49,477 nt of DNA from Deltaproteobacteria bacterium (GCA_029262475.1 JAJCZG010000030.1:1-49477), one strand, 5' to 3'. Positions 17,185 through 26,432 are shown, counted from the first letter of the stretch. A program made the numbers and translations. The notes: generated by a model from the sequence alone, not told the origin.

Positions 17185-17391
17185 CTATTTTGGAAAGACC
17201 TGTATAGCGAAGTCCGGACACCTGATGTCACAGAGCTGACAGCCTATGCAGGTGGAGAGATCTCTCACGGACATCGTGATACCTTTAATTTCCAGTGTCT
17301 TGGTTGGACAGAAATGAGCACAGATTTCACAGCCCTTACAAAGGCGCGCGTCTATCTCAATCCTCCACTCTTTCTTTGCCGCTTCTCCCAT
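17185..17391 (-). CDS. korD: 2-oxoglutarate:ferredoxin oxidoreductase delta (ferredoxin) subunit
   Basis: The 68-residue protein is a 2[4Fe-4S] ferredoxin with CKGCEICAHFCP and CIGCQLCDIRCP. A strong AGGAGG precedes the ATG. It is the first gene of korDABC and takes electrons between the TPP core and soluble ferredoxin. An upstream 7-bp inverted repeat (ACTGTCC/GGACAGT, about 17443-17491) lies in the gap to sucD. Confidence 0.92.
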   Translation of the reverse strand: MGEAAKKEWRIEIDARLCKGCEICAHFCPTKTLEIKGITMSVRDLSTCIGCQLCDIRCPDFAIQVFPK

Positions 17392-17545
17392 GGTTCCTCC
17401 TGTCTATCCTGTATGAGTATGTAAGTACAAGGAATCACTTTTATACTGTCCGGCTAAAACTCGCTCGAAGGCGGAGAGATATGGACAGTCTTATCCTGCG
17501 AAACGTGTCGCTAAACTACCCTGCTCCGTAGGCTAAACCCGGTAA

Positions 17546-18412
17546 TTAAAGTTGATCTTTTAGAGTTTGTCCGATAGTCGCCGTACTCTCGGTCACGGCT
17601 ATACCGGCCGACCTCATGGCGTCCATCTTCTCAGCCGCCGTACCCTTGCCGCCGGCTATTATAGCGCCGGCATGTCCCATGCGCTTTCCGGGAGGGGCGG
17701 CAACACCGGCTATGTAACCGACTACCGGCTTCTTCACGTTCTCCCTGATAAACGCCGCAGCCTCTTCCTCGGCCGAGCCGCCTATCTCTCCAATCATGAC
17801 TATCGCCTCGGTATCCGGGTCGCGGTTAAAGAGGTCTATGACGTCGATGAAGTTTGTGCCGTTAACCGGGTCTCCACCTATGCCTACGCATGTGGACTGC
17901 CCGAGTCCGAGGCGCGTTAGCTGACCAACGGCTTCGTATGTGAGCGTTCCGCTCCTCGATACGACGCCCACCTTTCCGGGCTTATGAATATGGCCCGGCA
18001 TGATGCCAATCTTACACTCTCCGGGGGTGATGACGCCCGGGCAGTTGGGCCCGACGAGGCGCGCAGTCTTTCCGTCGAGAAAACGCTTTACGCTCACCAT
18101 GTCGAGGACCGGTATACCCTCGGTTATGCATATTACAAGCTCGATTCCCGCGTCTACGGCCTCGACTATCGCGTCTCCGGCGAAGCCCGCCGGGACGTAT
18201 ATGACCGAGGCGTTAGCGCCGGTAGTTCTTACGGCCTCGTCAACGGTATTAAAGACCGGTATTCCGTCTACGTCTGTGCCGCCTTTTCCAGGCGTTACTC
18301 CCCCGACCATCTTGGTACCGTACTCGACCATCTGGCGGCTGTGGAAGGTCCCCTGCTCTCCGGTTATTCCCTGGCAGAGTACCTTTGTGTCTTTATTAAT
18401 AAGGATGCTCAT
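17546..18412 (-). CDS. sucD: Succinyl-CoA synthetase alpha subunit
   Basis: The 288-residue subunit has the CoA-binding Rossmann fold ([20 protein letters not shown]), [20 protein letters not shown], and the phospho-histidine segment [20 protein letters not shown]. It catalyses the reversible succinate + CoA + ATP reaction with SucC, 18 bases upstream. In the reductive direction it activates succinate for KorABCD, encoded next. Confidence 0.95.
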   Translation of the reverse strand: MSILINKDTKVLCQGITGEQGTFHSRQMVEYGTKMVGGVTPGKGGTDVDGIPVFNTVDEAVRTTGANASVIYVPAGFAGDAIVEAVDAGIELVICITEGIPVLDMVSVKRFLDGKTARLVGPNCPGVITPGECKIGIMPGHIHKPGKVGVVSRSGTLTYEAVGQLTRLGLGQSTCVGIGGDPVNGTNFIDVIDLFNRDPDTEAIVMIGEIGGSAEEEAAAFIRENVKKPVVGYIAGVAAPPGKRMGHAGAIIAGGKGTAAEKMDAMRSAGIAVTESTATIGQTLKDQL

Positions 18413-18430
18413 CCGGTTAGACCTCCGTCG

Positions 18431-19603
18431 CTAATTTGTTTTTGTGGCGGCGACTGCCTTCTCGGCGGCCTCGTCCATGTGTTCGGCTGATATGATATTA
18501 AGCCCTGACTTGGCGAGTATCTCCCTACCCTGGTCCACGTTAGTGCCCTGGAGCCTTACGATCAGCGGCACGGTAAGTCCCACGTCCTTTGCGGCCTGCA
18601 CTATTCCGTCTGCAATGATATCGCAGCGCATAATGCCGCCGAAGATATTAACGAGCATCGCCTTCACGTTTTCGTCGCTCATGATGAGCTTGAAGGCGGC
18701 GGTAACCTGCTCGCGACCCGCGCCGCCGCCGACATCCAGGAAATTAGCCGGGTTCCCGCCGTAGAGCTTTATTATATCCATCGTCGCCATGGCAAGACCG
18801 GCGCCGTTGACCATGCAGCCGATGTTTCCGTCAAGGGTAACGTAGTTTAAATTAAAACGCGCTGCGGCGATCTCCTTCGGGTCCTCCTCGTCCATATCCC
18901 TAAGCTCTTCGATATCCTTGTGCCTGTAAAGAGCGCTGTCGTCAAAGCCGATCTTTGCGTCAAGGGCGATGAGGTCTTCGTCTGCTGAGACGACTAGCGG
19001 GTTTATCTCGGCCATTGAGCAGTCAGAGGCAAGAAACGCATTATAGAGCCCCATTATGAACTTAACTGCCTTTCCAACCTGCTTTTTTTCAAGACCCAGA
19101 CCAAAGGCGAGCTTCCTTGCCTGGTATGGGAGCACTCCCACAGCCGGGTCTATATATTCTTTTAATATCTTCTCCGGAGTATTTGCGGCGACCTCTTCGA
19201 TCTCTACTCCGCCCTCGGTGGAGGCCATTATACAAACCCTCTGAGTACCCCTGTCTATGACTACGCCGAGGTAGAGCTCGCGGGCAATGTTACACCCCTC
19301 CTCAACGAGGAGTTTTTTTACTTCCTTACCTTCCGGGCCGGTCTGATGGGTTACCAGAATACTTCCGAGCAGGCTTCTCGCGTACTCCTCAGCCTCTTCG
19401 GTACTCTTGACAAGCTTTACCCCGCCTGCCTTACCTCTGCCTCCAGCGTGAATCTGGGCTTTTATGACGCAGACAGGCCCGTCAGCGAGGAACTCACCGG
19501 CTATATCACGCGCTTCCTGCGGCGAAAAAGCGACCTTTGATTTAGGAACGGTCACGCCAAATTTTGAGAGGAGTTCTTTTGCCTGATATTCATGAATATT
19601 CAT
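18431..19603 (-). CDS. sucC: Succinyl-CoA synthetase beta subunit
   Basis: The 390-residue subunit is an ATP-grasp protein with the typical start [34 protein letters not shown] near residue 46, [27 protein letters not shown] and [18 protein letters not shown] precedes the ATG, and directly before it lies a perfect 7-bp inverted repeat. It begins the sucCD-korDABC run. Confidence 0.95.
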   Translation of the reverse strand: MNIHEYQAKELLSKFGVTVPKSKVAFSPQEARDIAGEFLADGPVCVIKAQIHAGGRGKAGGVKLVKSTEEAEEYARSLLGSILVTHQTGPEGKEVKKLLVEEGCNIARELYLGVVIDRGTQRVCIMASTEGGVEIEEVAANTPEKILKEYIDPAVGVLPYQARKLAFGLGLEKKQVGKAVKFIMGLYNAFLASDCSMAEINPLVVSADEDLIALDAKIGFDDSALYRHKDIEELRDMDEEDPKEIAAARFNLNYVTLDGNIGCMVNGAGLAMATMDIIKLYGGNPANFLDVGGGAGREQVTAAFKLIMSDENVKAMLVNIFGGIMRCDIIADGIVQAAKDVGLTVPLIVRLQGTNVDQGREILAKSGLNIISAEHMDEAAEKAVAATKTN

Positions 19604-19615
19604 TAAAGAGCCTCC

Positions 19616-19635
19616 CTTTTGCAGATTCGCAAAAG
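19616..19635 (-). promoter_or_regulatory. Inverted repeat upstream of sucC
   Basis: CTTTTGC (19616-19622) and GCAAAAG (19629-19635) form a perfect 7-bp inverted repeat separated by six bases. It abuts the sucC ribosome site, so it could be an operator or an RNA hairpin that limits translation. Confidence 0.45.
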
Positions 19636-19815
19636 TTTTAATGTTGGTAATTGGAGCTTCTTTTATAAGAAAGCGACAGCCACTGGAAAGTTGGCCGAAA
19701 CGCGATAAAATATCGTGGTTAAGGATTAAAAATTAACATGTTTCAAGCGACGAAACAAGTCTTTTCGGTAATGTTTATAGCTTTTTGCAGATTGCTTGCC
19801 GATTTAAGTCTATTA

Positions 19816-19843
19816 AGGCCGCTTTCCTTAAGGAAAGCGGCCT
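19816..19843. terminator. Perfect 28-bp palindrome downstream of frdA
   Basis: AGGCCGCTTTCCT and AGGAAAGCGGCCT flank a central TA. Neither strand has a clean T run behind it, so it may be a terminator or 3' stabilising stem for the frd/flx transcript, or a protein-binding site. Confidence 0.5.
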
Positions 19844-20013
19844 CGTAAAGCGATAAAAGCCCCTTGAAGGCCCTTTATAGAAAGCAAGCGACCCTTATTA
19901 GATCCCCTGGTTACGCCCTCTTACCTCGCCCCGGTTCAGGGGTGGCAGTTACTGGAATAAATCCCTGCTGTGAAAGGCCGGATTCTGCGCGGTACGGCTA
20001 AAGACCATCCCCC

Positions 20014-21675
20014 TCAAAGAGAGGTCCAGCGCCTGGACTTTACGTGGTCAGGGGTGTAGTCGGGGAGCACCACCGGCCCCACCATCGGATCGGTTATACC
20101 GGATTTTTTGAGCTCTTTTTCAAAATCTTCTATGTGCTTAAGCGTAAGAGTCGTATCCTTACCCTTCTTTGACTTCTTTGAGAGCTCGGCGGCCTTTAGA
20201 CCGGCCCTTCTGCCGAAGACCAGGACGTCGAGGAGCGAGTTACCCATCAAGCGGTTTCTTCCGTGAACGCCTCCGGCTACCTCTCCGGCGCTAAGAAGAC
20301 CTTCCACACCGGTCTCGCCGAACTCGTTTATAGCGAGCCCGCCGTTCTGGTAGTGGAGCGTAGGGTAGATGAGCATCGGCTCCTTGCTTATATCTATATC
20401 GTAACGCTTAAACTGTATGTACTTGGCCGGGAGCTCCTTCCTTACTGTGCCCTCTCCGTGGAGCATGTCGATCATCGGGCTGTCGAGCCACACGCCGGGG
20501 CGTCCTGTCGGGGTGGTAAAGCCCTTGCCAAGATCCAGGCACTCCCTTATGATGCACGCGCTCTCCACGTCCCTCGGTTCGAGCGGGAAGCAGAACTGTT
20601 CACCGTCTACGTTTAGTAGCTGCGCGCCCAAACCCCTTACCTTCTCGGTAATGAGGAGGCCGACATTTTGCTCCGGGTAGATTGCGCCCGTCGGGTGGTA
20701 CTGGGTGCTGTCGAGGTCAGTTAGCGAGACACCGGCCCTGTAGGCCATGACTATGCCGTCGGCGGTTGCGCCGTAGTGGTTCGTAGTCGGGAAACCCTGA
20801 ATATGGAGCCTTCCGAAGCCGCCGGTTGCTATTACGACAGAACCGGCTTTTACAACGTAATACTCGTGTGTCTCAAGGTTCTGGAGAACCGCGCCGGTTA
20901 CCGCGCCTTCTTTATTTGTAAGGAGTTCGACGGCAGGCGAGAACTCAAGGACGTTTATGCTCTTTGTCCGGTTGCGCGCCTCGTCCTTAACGACCCTCAT
21001 AATCTCAGCGCCGGTCATGTCCCCTGCCGAGTGCATTCTCTTTCTGGAGGTTCCCCCGCCGTGGCGCACCTTCATACGGCCATCGGGGAGTTTATCGAAC
21101 ATCATGCCCATCTTCTCAAGCCAGTGGATTATGAGTGGAGCGTCGTTGGTCATAGCCCCGGCGAGCGCGGTTTTGTTAGTAAAATGTCCGCCGCCGATTA
21201 CGTCAAGGTAATGGTAGTAAGGCGAGTCGCCCTCCTGGTCCGCGCCCTGGATGCCGCCTTCGGCCATTACGGTATTGGAATCGCCGTGGCGGAGCTTGGT
21301 TGAGACGAGCACGTTTAAACCCTCGTCGGATGCCGCAAGGGCTGCTGCCGTACCGGCGCCTCCGGCGCCGATAACCAGAACGTCGGTCTCGTAATCAGGA
21401 TTATCGAGGTTTACCTCCACATCCGTAAGCATGCTCTTCGACTCAAGGAGAACCGAGACCTCTTCCGGGAATACATCACCCTTATTCGGGCCAACCTCGA
21501 CGGCCCTCCTACCGTCCGACTTATAGTCGGGATGGTATTTGCCGAGCCATATCTCGCGCTCCTTCATGGTCAGAGCCGGAAAGCTCTCCCCGCGTCTGGA
21601 CGCCTCTACCCTCGCAGGCCGAGTGGCCACGACTTTTTTTATAAGCTCTTGAAATTCCGGTCCGTATCCGCTCAT
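20014..21675 (-). CDS. frdA: Fumarate reductase-type flavoprotein with predicted noncovalent FAD
   Basis: The 553-residue flavoprotein has an unusual N-terminal extension of about 95 residues before the FAD fold (VLVIGAGGAGTAAALAASDE). The active-site segments QYHPTG, ITEKVRGLGA, EPRDVES, HYQNGG and NRLMGNSLLDVLVFGRRAG are present. The position that carries the flavin-linking histidine in SdhA/FrdA is Asn134 (GDSNTVMAEGG), so FAD is probably noncovalent. In E. coli FrdA, loss of that histidine leaves fumarate reduction but abolishes succinate oxidation, so this enzyme is likely a one-way fumarate reductase. It follows the frdB-like and flx genes on the same strand, and no membrane anchor is encoded nearby. 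Confidence 0.85.
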   Translation of the reverse strand: MSGYGPEFQELIKKVVATRPARVEASRRGESFPALTMKEREIWLGKYHPDYKSDGRRAVEVGPNKGDVFPEEVSVLLESKSMLTDVEVNLDNPDYETDVLVIGAGGAGTAAALAASDEGLNVLVSTKLRHGDSNTVMAEGGIQGADQEGDSPYYHYLDVIGGGHFTNKTALAGAMTNDAPLIIHWLEKMGMMFDKLPDGRMKVRHGGGTSRKRMHSAGDMTGAEIMRVVKDEARNRTKSINVLEFSPAVELLTNKEGAVTGAVLQNLETHEYYVVKAGSVVIATGGFGRLHIQGFPTTNHYGATADGIVMAYRAGVSLTDLDSTQYHPTGAIYPEQNVGLLITEKVRGLGAQLLNVDGEQFCFPLEPRDVESACIIRECLDLGKGFTTPTGRPGVWLDSPMIDMLHGEGTVRKELPAKYIQFKRYDIDISKEPMLIYPTLHYQNGGLAINEFGETGVEGLLSAGEVAGGVHGRNRLMGNSLLDVLVFGRRAGLKAAELSKKSKKGKDTTLTLKHIEDFEKELKKSGITDPMVGPVVLPDYTPDHVKSRRWTSL

Positions 21676-21780
21676 GGTTCCTCCAAATTAGTATGCTAAG
21701 CCGCCGCCGACTCACTCTTTAGGATGGGTACACAATTTCTATCTCCCGATAACCACCCTGCCTCCGGCTACAGGCACATA

Positions 21781-22569
21781 CTACAGGTGTTCTTTGTCCT
21801 CGGGCATCCATTTGCCCAGCTCGCTCATATCGGGCTCGCGTTCTCTCTCGACGTAGAGCTTCTTTATATCATCTTGCTTCATCTTGGCGAGTTCTTTATG
21901 CATGCGCTCGTATTTTCCGTTCTTTACATCCTCTACTCGGCTTTCGAGGTGCGCGGCCTTCGGCACCTCGTGCCTGGCATGGAGACGCCTTACATACATC
22001 GCCGCAGTAAACTGAGATATCTGCGCCGGGCATCTTGAAGCGCAAAGACCGCACAAAACGCAGTCAAAGCTCTTATGGGCGGCCCCCTTAAGGTCGCCGC
22101 GCTTCATAAGGGCGATATAGTCCATTACGTCGATATCCATTGGACAGGTTCGCGTACACGTACCGCATCCAACGCATTTAAAGACCTCGGGGTACAGGCG
22201 CCTAAGCTCTTCGTGCGGAGAACTCTCAAGACCTTCAAGGTTATAGTCCGGCCTGTTCGACGGGAAGAACGGCAACTGCGCAAGCACCATATCGGGCCCG
22301 ACGACCGTCTGGCACGCAAGCCCCGTATGAAGCTTATAGTCTCCGAGGTAGCGATAGAAGGTTGCGCAAGCCCCGCATATGCCTCCTCGGCATCCGCAAC
22401 CCCTGACGTATTTGAAACCGGAATACTCGACCGCCTTCATGATAGTCAGCGTCTCCGGCACCAGGTACTCCTTGCCCATTATATAAATGGGTATCATCTT
22501 CGCGCCCTTAGGCGGAATAGTCTTATCACCTGTCGCCAGCGGCTTTATCTCTTTCTTTTTCCCGGCCAT
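21781..22569 (-). CDS. frdB: FrdB-like iron-sulfur protein
   Basis: The 262-residue protein has a ferredoxin-like domain with CGCRGGICGAC and a later LACQT for [2Fe-2S], then CVGCGTCTRTCP (about residue 130) and CVLCGLCASRCP (about 170) for two [4Fe-4S] clusters. Unlike classical FrdB the third motif is a full CxxCxxCxxxCP, so the usual [3Fe-4S] centre is probably [4Fe-4S]. The C-terminal 80 residues are charged and helical. It is encoded between flxA and frdA and most simply links those proteins electronically. It could alternatively be described as a HdrC/SdhB hybrid. Confidence 0.82.
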   Translation of the reverse strand: MAGKKKEIKPLATGDKTIPPKGAKMIPIYIMGKEYLVPETLTIMKAVEYSGFKYVRGCGCRGGICGACATFYRYLGDYKLHTGLACQTVVGPDMVLAQLPFFPSNRPDYNLEGLESSPHEELRRLYPEVFKCVGCGTCTRTCPMDIDVMDYIALMKRGDLKGAAHKSFDCVLCGLCASRCPAQISQFTAAMYVRRLHARHEVPKAAHLESRVEDVKNGKYERMHKELAKMKQDDIKKLYVEREREPDMSELGKWMPEDKEHL

Positions 22570-22690
22570 GACAGCCCTCCCGTAGATTCTTCTCTTGAAA
22601 TACTTTATATATTATTAATACGTCCCTCTAAAAGGGGTAATCCAGATTCAAAGTTAATTAAGGCGCGCGGCGTCTTCGCCACCAGGAAAA

Positions 22691-23524
22691 TTAAAAATCG
22701 TCGTACATCTTCTTTACTTCGGCAGCGCTATATACCGGGCCTTCCTTACAGACGTATATGTCGCCGACATTACATCTTCCGCACTTTCCGACGCCGCACT
22801 TCATCTTGTTCTCTAAGGTCGTGTAGACCTGTTCGTCGTTAAAACCGAGTTTATCAAGGGCGCTCAGACAGAACTTTATCATAATCGGAGGCCCGCAGAT
22901 GATGGCTATCGTATTATCCGCAGACGGTGCGGCCTCTTCAAGCACGGTAGGCACAAACCCTACCTTCCCCTTCCAGTCTTCAGTCTCTCCACCCGGGTCT
23001 ACCGTCTGTATGCAGTTTATGTCGGCGCGCTCGTCCCAGTGCGCGAGTTCGTTCTTGTAGACGAGATCCGCTACCGACTTGGAACCGTATACGATGGTGA
23101 TGTCGCCAAAATCCTCACGCCTGTCAAGGGCGTACCTTATAACCGACCTTACCGGCGGAAGCCCAATGCCTCCGGCGATAAAGACCATATTCTTACCCTT
23201 CCACTCCTCTACGGGAAAGCTATTGCCGTAGGGGCCGCGAAAGCCCATCGTATCGCCTATGGAGAGGGCCGATAGCGCGTTCGTCACCCTGCCGCTGGCG
23301 CGGAATGTGCACTGGATAAAACCCTTTTGTGTCGGGCTAGACGCTATACAGAACGTGGACTCTCCGTAACCGAAGGCCGAATAGAGGCCAAACTGCCCCG
23401 TCTCGAACTTAAACGAGTCCCGAAGCTCCTCGTCCTGAAAGACCAGGCGGAAGCTCTTAACATCCGGGGCCTCTTCCACTACATCTTCAATACGTACAAG
23501 TTTTGGAATATACAGATCACTCAT
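22691..23524 (-). CDS. flxA: Flx/Hdr-associated NAD(P)H:flavin oxidoreductase subunit
   Basis: The 277-residue protein has a ferredoxin-reductase-type FAD domain (STFCIASSP near residue 56), an NAD-binding half (VFIAGGIGLPPVRSVI, and ICGPPIMIKFC) and a C-terminal [2Fe-2S] binding motif CGVGKCGRCNVGDIYVC. Homologues are the FlxA/hydrogenase gamma/sulfite reductase B-type diaphorases. It should bring NADH electrons into the complex. Sixteen bases separate it from flxB upstream. Confidence 0.85.
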   Translation of the reverse strand: MSDLYIPKLVRIEDVVEEAPDVKSFRLVFQDEELRDSFKFETGQFGLYSAFGYGESTFCIASSPTQKGFIQCTFRASGRVTNALSALSIGDTMGFRGPYGNSFPVEEWKGKNMVFIAGGIGLPPVRSVIRYALDRREDFGDITIVYGSKSVADLVYKNELAHWDERADINCIQTVDPGGETEDWKGKVGFVPTVLEEAAPSADNTIAIICGPPIMIKFCLSALDKLGFNDEQVYTTLENKMKCGVGKCGRCNVGDIYVCKEGPVYSAAEVKKMYDDF

Positions 23525-23540
23525 ATCTAATAATCTTCTC

Positions 23541-24554
23541 CTACTTAGAGAACTCCGCCATCACCTCTGTGATATCGAGCCTTACCGGGCAGACGCGCAC
23601 GCATCTGCCGCAGCCGACGCAACCCTTGGTCGTAAACTTCTTAGGGTAGATGTGGAACTTGCACATAAAACGGTTTCTCCAACGCTTGGTCTGTGTGTCG
23701 CGCGGGTTATGGCCGCTCGCGTGCAGTGTGAAATTATCTATCTGGCAGGCGTCCCAGTTCTTCTTCCTCTCGGTAGAGAATACGTCGCCCTCGTCGGTGA
23801 TATCGAAGCAGTGGCACGTTGGGCACGAGAAGGTGCACGCCCCGCAGCCAAAGCACTTTCTGGCGAGTTCCGGCCAGACAGGGTCCGCGTAGTGGGCCGG
23901 GTCAGCGAGCCGCTCCTTTATCTTCTCTATATCCACGCCGCCGGGTATCTCGTCGGGCGTAAATATCGCCTTGGTATCGGCTGAGCCATCATCAAAGACG
24001 TCGCTGAATTTTTTTACGAACTCTTTTCCCTTATCGGTAAGCGCCTCGACGACGAAGCTACCGCCGTCGGTCGTCTCCTTAAGCTGCAAGTCGGAGCCGT
24101 CGGTGGTATCGGGCTTGAGCCCGACGGATGTGCAAAAGCATCCTTCGTCGCCTTTGGTGCAGGCGACACTCAGCACAATGCTCTTATCCTCGCGCTTGGT
24201 ATACGACTCGTCTATAAAATCCCATGTGAAGACCGACCGAAGTGAAGCGAATGCCGCCGCGTCGCAGGGTCTCACACCGAAGAGCACCGTCTCCGGGGCA
24301 TCGGGTTCGACCGCACTGAGCTTCACCTTGTTCTTTTCTATCTCCACCACCGCTATAGTTTCGGTCTGCGGGAAGAGATACTCCTTTGCGGAGTTCGCCG
24401 TTATGACGTAGTCGAAGCTTATCTCATCGGCGACATTAACGGACTTCATGACGACCTGTCCGCCGTCTACCGCCGGGGCGGCGAAGAGAGCTCCCGAAAT
24501 CTTTACCTGCTCTACCAGAGCGCCAAGTTTTTCTTTGCTAAGTATCATGCCCAT
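23541..24554 (-). CDS. flxB: Flx iron-sulfur subunit B (4Fe-4S dicluster protein)
   Basis: The 337-residue protein resembles hydrogenase beta/AsrA-type subunits: VLFGVRPCDAAAFASL near residue 90, CFCTSVG near 140, and two ferredoxin motifs CFGCGACTFSCPTC (about 236) and CVGCGRCVRVCP (about 316). It passes electrons between the diaphorase and the Hdr module. A four-base gap separates it from flxC. Two ATGs are close together at the start; the first is used. Confidence 0.82.
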   Translation of the reverse strand: MGMILSKEKLGALVEQVKISGALFAAPAVDGGQVVMKSVNVADEISFDYVITANSAKEYLFPQTETIAVVEIEKNKVKLSAVEPDAPETVLFGVRPCDAAAFASLRSVFTWDFIDESYTKREDKSIVLSVACTKGDEGCFCTSVGLKPDTTDGSDLQLKETTDGGSFVVEALTDKGKEFVKKFSDVFDDGSADTKAIFTPDEIPGGVDIEKIKERLADPAHYADPVWPELARKCFGCGACTFSCPTCHCFDITDEGDVFSTERKKNWDACQIDNFTLHASGHNPRDTQTKRWRNRFMCKFHIYPKKFTTKGCVGCGRCVRVCPVRLDITEVMAEFSK

Positions 24555-24558
24555 TGAC

Positions 24559-25452
24559 CTATTTTATAAAATCGTCTTTGTCTTCCGGCTTGTAGACTAT
24601 CATCGGAGGATGCTCCTCCATATCAAAACCGGACTTATACCCGAAGCTCTCTTTAACAATGAGAGCCTGCTTGGAGTTAACGAGGTTAAGTGGAATATTT
24701 GCCGGACAAGCCCTCTCGCACTCGCCGCACTCCGTGCACCTGCCTGTTAAGTGCTGGGCGCGTATCAGGTTCCATGCAAGATTGCCCCTCTCATGCGCGC
24801 TCGTCTCTATCCACTGCGGCTGGTTCTTATCGGTAATACACCTCTCGCAGTAACAAAGAGAGCATGCCTGGCGGCATGCGTAGCACTTTATACACCTGTT
24901 GAAATGGTCTATCCAGAAGTCCCAGCGTTCTTTGGGCGTCTTCCGGTCGAATTCGCGAATTTTATCGAATACCATACCCGTCGGCTCTTCGGGGGGAGTA
25001 AAGTCCACCTTATCGCCTATTACAATGTCGGTCACATGCGGGTTACGAACCTCGCAGTTATGGCATTTCGTCGGCATGATATTATCTGTTAGCTCGCCCT
25101 GCCAGAGCTCCTGCTTGTAGACGACCCCTGTGCAGCTCATGCCGATTATGTATACGTTATCCCTCGCGACCTGCCCCTCGCTTACGCATATTACGATATT
25201 TTTTATGTCACAGCCCTTGGCGACGATAGCTGGTTTACCAAGGGCCTTTATATCCTTATACTTGCGCGTAAGGTATATTGAGAGGTTATTTACGCAGAGC
25301 GCGTTGAAGACGAGCTTATCCGCGTCATCGGGGTTAGTTATAAAGACAGGAGTTACCCTCGTCTTCCGGCTGTTCCAGCCGTATCCGATTACGACGGCTA
25401 CTTCGCCTTCGGTCAGTAACCTTCTGGCCTCTTTTCTAAGTTGCTCTTCCAT
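24559..25452 (-). CDS. flxC: Flx iron-sulfur subunit C
   Basis: The 297-residue protein has an N-terminal half similar to the F420-hydrogenase beta/FrhB-like family (AKGCDIKNIVICVSEGQ, IIGMSCTGVV) and a cysteine-rich C-terminal half with CIKCYACRQACSLCYCERC and CTECGECERACP. The dense cysteine cluster supports at least two [4Fe-4S] centres. In flx-hdr gene sets a protein of this type lies between FlxB and the MvhD-like subunit, as here. Confidence 0.8.
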   Translation of the reverse strand: MEEQLRKEARRLLTEGEVAVVIGYGWNSRKTRVTPVFITNPDDADKLVFNALCVNNLSIYLTRKYKDIKALGKPAIVAKGCDIKNIVICVSEGQVARDNVYIIGMSCTGVVYKQELWQGELTDNIMPTKCHNCEVRNPHVTDIVIGDKVDFTPPEEPTGMVFDKIREFDRKTPKERWDFWIDHFNRCIKCYACRQACSLCYCERCITDKNQPQWIETSAHERGNLAWNLIRAQHLTGRCTECGECERACPANIPLNLVNSKQALIVKESFGYKSGFDMEEHPPMIVYKPEDKDDFIK

Positions 25453-25479
25453 ATCTCTTTTATCTCTACCAGTAACTGT

Positions 25480-25659
25480 CTAATGAACTACGTTAGAGTC
25501 TAACTCCTCGAACTGCCTATCCAAAACATCGCGGAAATTATTTATCGCCTCTTCGCTATCCGACCCTCTGGCATAGATGTCGAACTCCTCGCAGTAGACG
25601 GCGTATCCGCCCTCGTCGTCCCTTATAAGCTCCGCTCGTATAATTATCTCTTTGGTCAT
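25480..25659 (-). CDS. HicB-like small protein inside the flx gene set
   Basis: This 59-residue acidic protein starts at ATG 25659 with AGAGG upstream. The sequence pattern (IIIRAELIRDDEGGYAVYC, then ARGSDSEEAINNFRDVL) is that of the partial RNase H-like fold of HicB antitoxins: a beta strand, a DDEGGY turn, a strand, then an S-x-EEA helix start. No HicA-type toxin gene lies beside it. It sits between flxC and flxD with 27 and 60 bases to spare, so it is probably co-transcribed. Possible roles are a regulator of the operon or a small bound subunit; neither is shown. Confidence 0.65.
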   Translation of the reverse strand: MTKEIIIRAELIRDDEGGYAVYCEEFDIYARGSDSEEAINNFRDVLDRQFEELDSNVVH

Positions 25660-25719
25660 GGCAAAAACTACCTCTGCTAAATATACGCGCGGGCCTTGAG
25701 CGTCTATATATTGTAAATA

Positions 25720-26169
25720 CTATTCGTTAATCTGCTGATAGTCCGTAAAGGGACCTAACGCCTTTACCTCGTCGGTAACGTTATTTATAAGGTCCACCCA
25801 CTTTATCGCTTCGGAGGCCGATATCCAGGAGAAATGAAGTCTCCTCATATCAATACCTGTAAACTCCATTAAGCCCTTAAAACCTACCCAGCGGCGTCTT
25901 GAGTGGTAATTGCCCGCAGTATAGTGACAGTCGCCCGGGTGACAACCGGAGACGAGCACGCCGTCCGCGCCCTTTTCAAAGGCTTTTATAATAAAGAGCG
26001 GGTCTATCCTCCCGGTGCACGGGAGCTTGACGATCCTTACATTCGGGCGGTACTCCATGCGGCTTGTGCCCGCAAGATCCGCTCCTGCGTATGTACACCA
26101 GTTGCATACTAGAGCCGTAATCTTCGGCTCGAAGCCGCCCGGTGCCGTTGCTTGTGACTTTTCAGACAT
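25720..26169 (-). CDS. flxD: MvhD/FlxD-like electron-transfer protein
   Basis: The 149-residue protein is the [2Fe-2S] MvhD/HdrD-delta type: LVCNWCTYAGADLAGTSRM near residue 20, VKLPCTGRIDP near 48, and the GCHPGDCHYTAGNYHSRRR stretch near 82. MvhD joins a hydrogenase or Flx module to HdrA. It is separated from hdrA by a 373-bp gap with repeats. Some Flx sets carry this domain fused to HdrA; here it is separate. Confidence 0.88.
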   Translation of the reverse strand: MSEKSQATAPGGFEPKITALVCNWCTYAGADLAGTSRMEYRPNVRIVKLPCTGRIDPLFIIKAFEKGADGVLVSGCHPGDCHYTAGNYHSRRRWVGFKGLMEFTGIDMRRLHFSWISASEAIKWVDLINNVTDEVKALGPFTDYQQINE

Positions 26170-26277
26170 AGTCTCTATTCACCCTGGAAAATACTTTGAT
26201 AAATACTTTTAGTAATACGTTTACCGTAGGTAGCTGCGGCCCTTAACCGCGTCCTGGCATGTGATGCATTAAACTAC

Positions 26278-26327
26278 CGGCCAGACAACCAACCCCCGGT
26301 GACGCCGACTCCATTAAAAAGCTTTTA
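26278..26327 (-). repeat. Degenerate intergenic repeat, copy 1
   Basis: On the minus strand this reads CTTTTTAATGG, then a GC-rich CACCGGGGGTTGG. It is a diverged relative of the copies at 26433-26477 and 29915-29949. Confidence 0.35.
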
Positions 26328-26355
26328 GCCTAACCATAAAGCATCTTAAAAGACA

Positions 26356-26385
26356 CGCCCCGAATAACCTTCACACGGTGGGGCG
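26356..26385 (-). terminator. Possible terminator downstream of hdrA
   Basis: CGCCCC (26356-26361) pairs with GGGGCG (26380-26385). On the minus strand TGTCTTTT follows. The stem is short and the T run imperfect, so attenuation between hdrA and flxD is possible but weakly supported. Confidence 0.35.
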
Positions 26386-26432
26386 GATTTTAAAATACGT
26401 TTGTCTAACCATATGCGGCCGAATAAGCAACG

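Larger units (their letters stand above)
19604..20013. other. Intergenic region between frdA and sucC
   Basis: No gene was found. It holds the inverted repeat just before sucC (19616-19635) and the perfect 28-bp palindrome at 19816-19843, with AT-rich sequence between them that may contain a sucC promoter. Confidence 0.5.

Noticed and set aside
14443-17391. Pyruvate:ferredoxin oxidoreductase
   Set aside because: Four-subunit POR is similar, but the position next to sucCD and the KorB-type segments favour 2-oxoglutarate; substrate still needs an assay.
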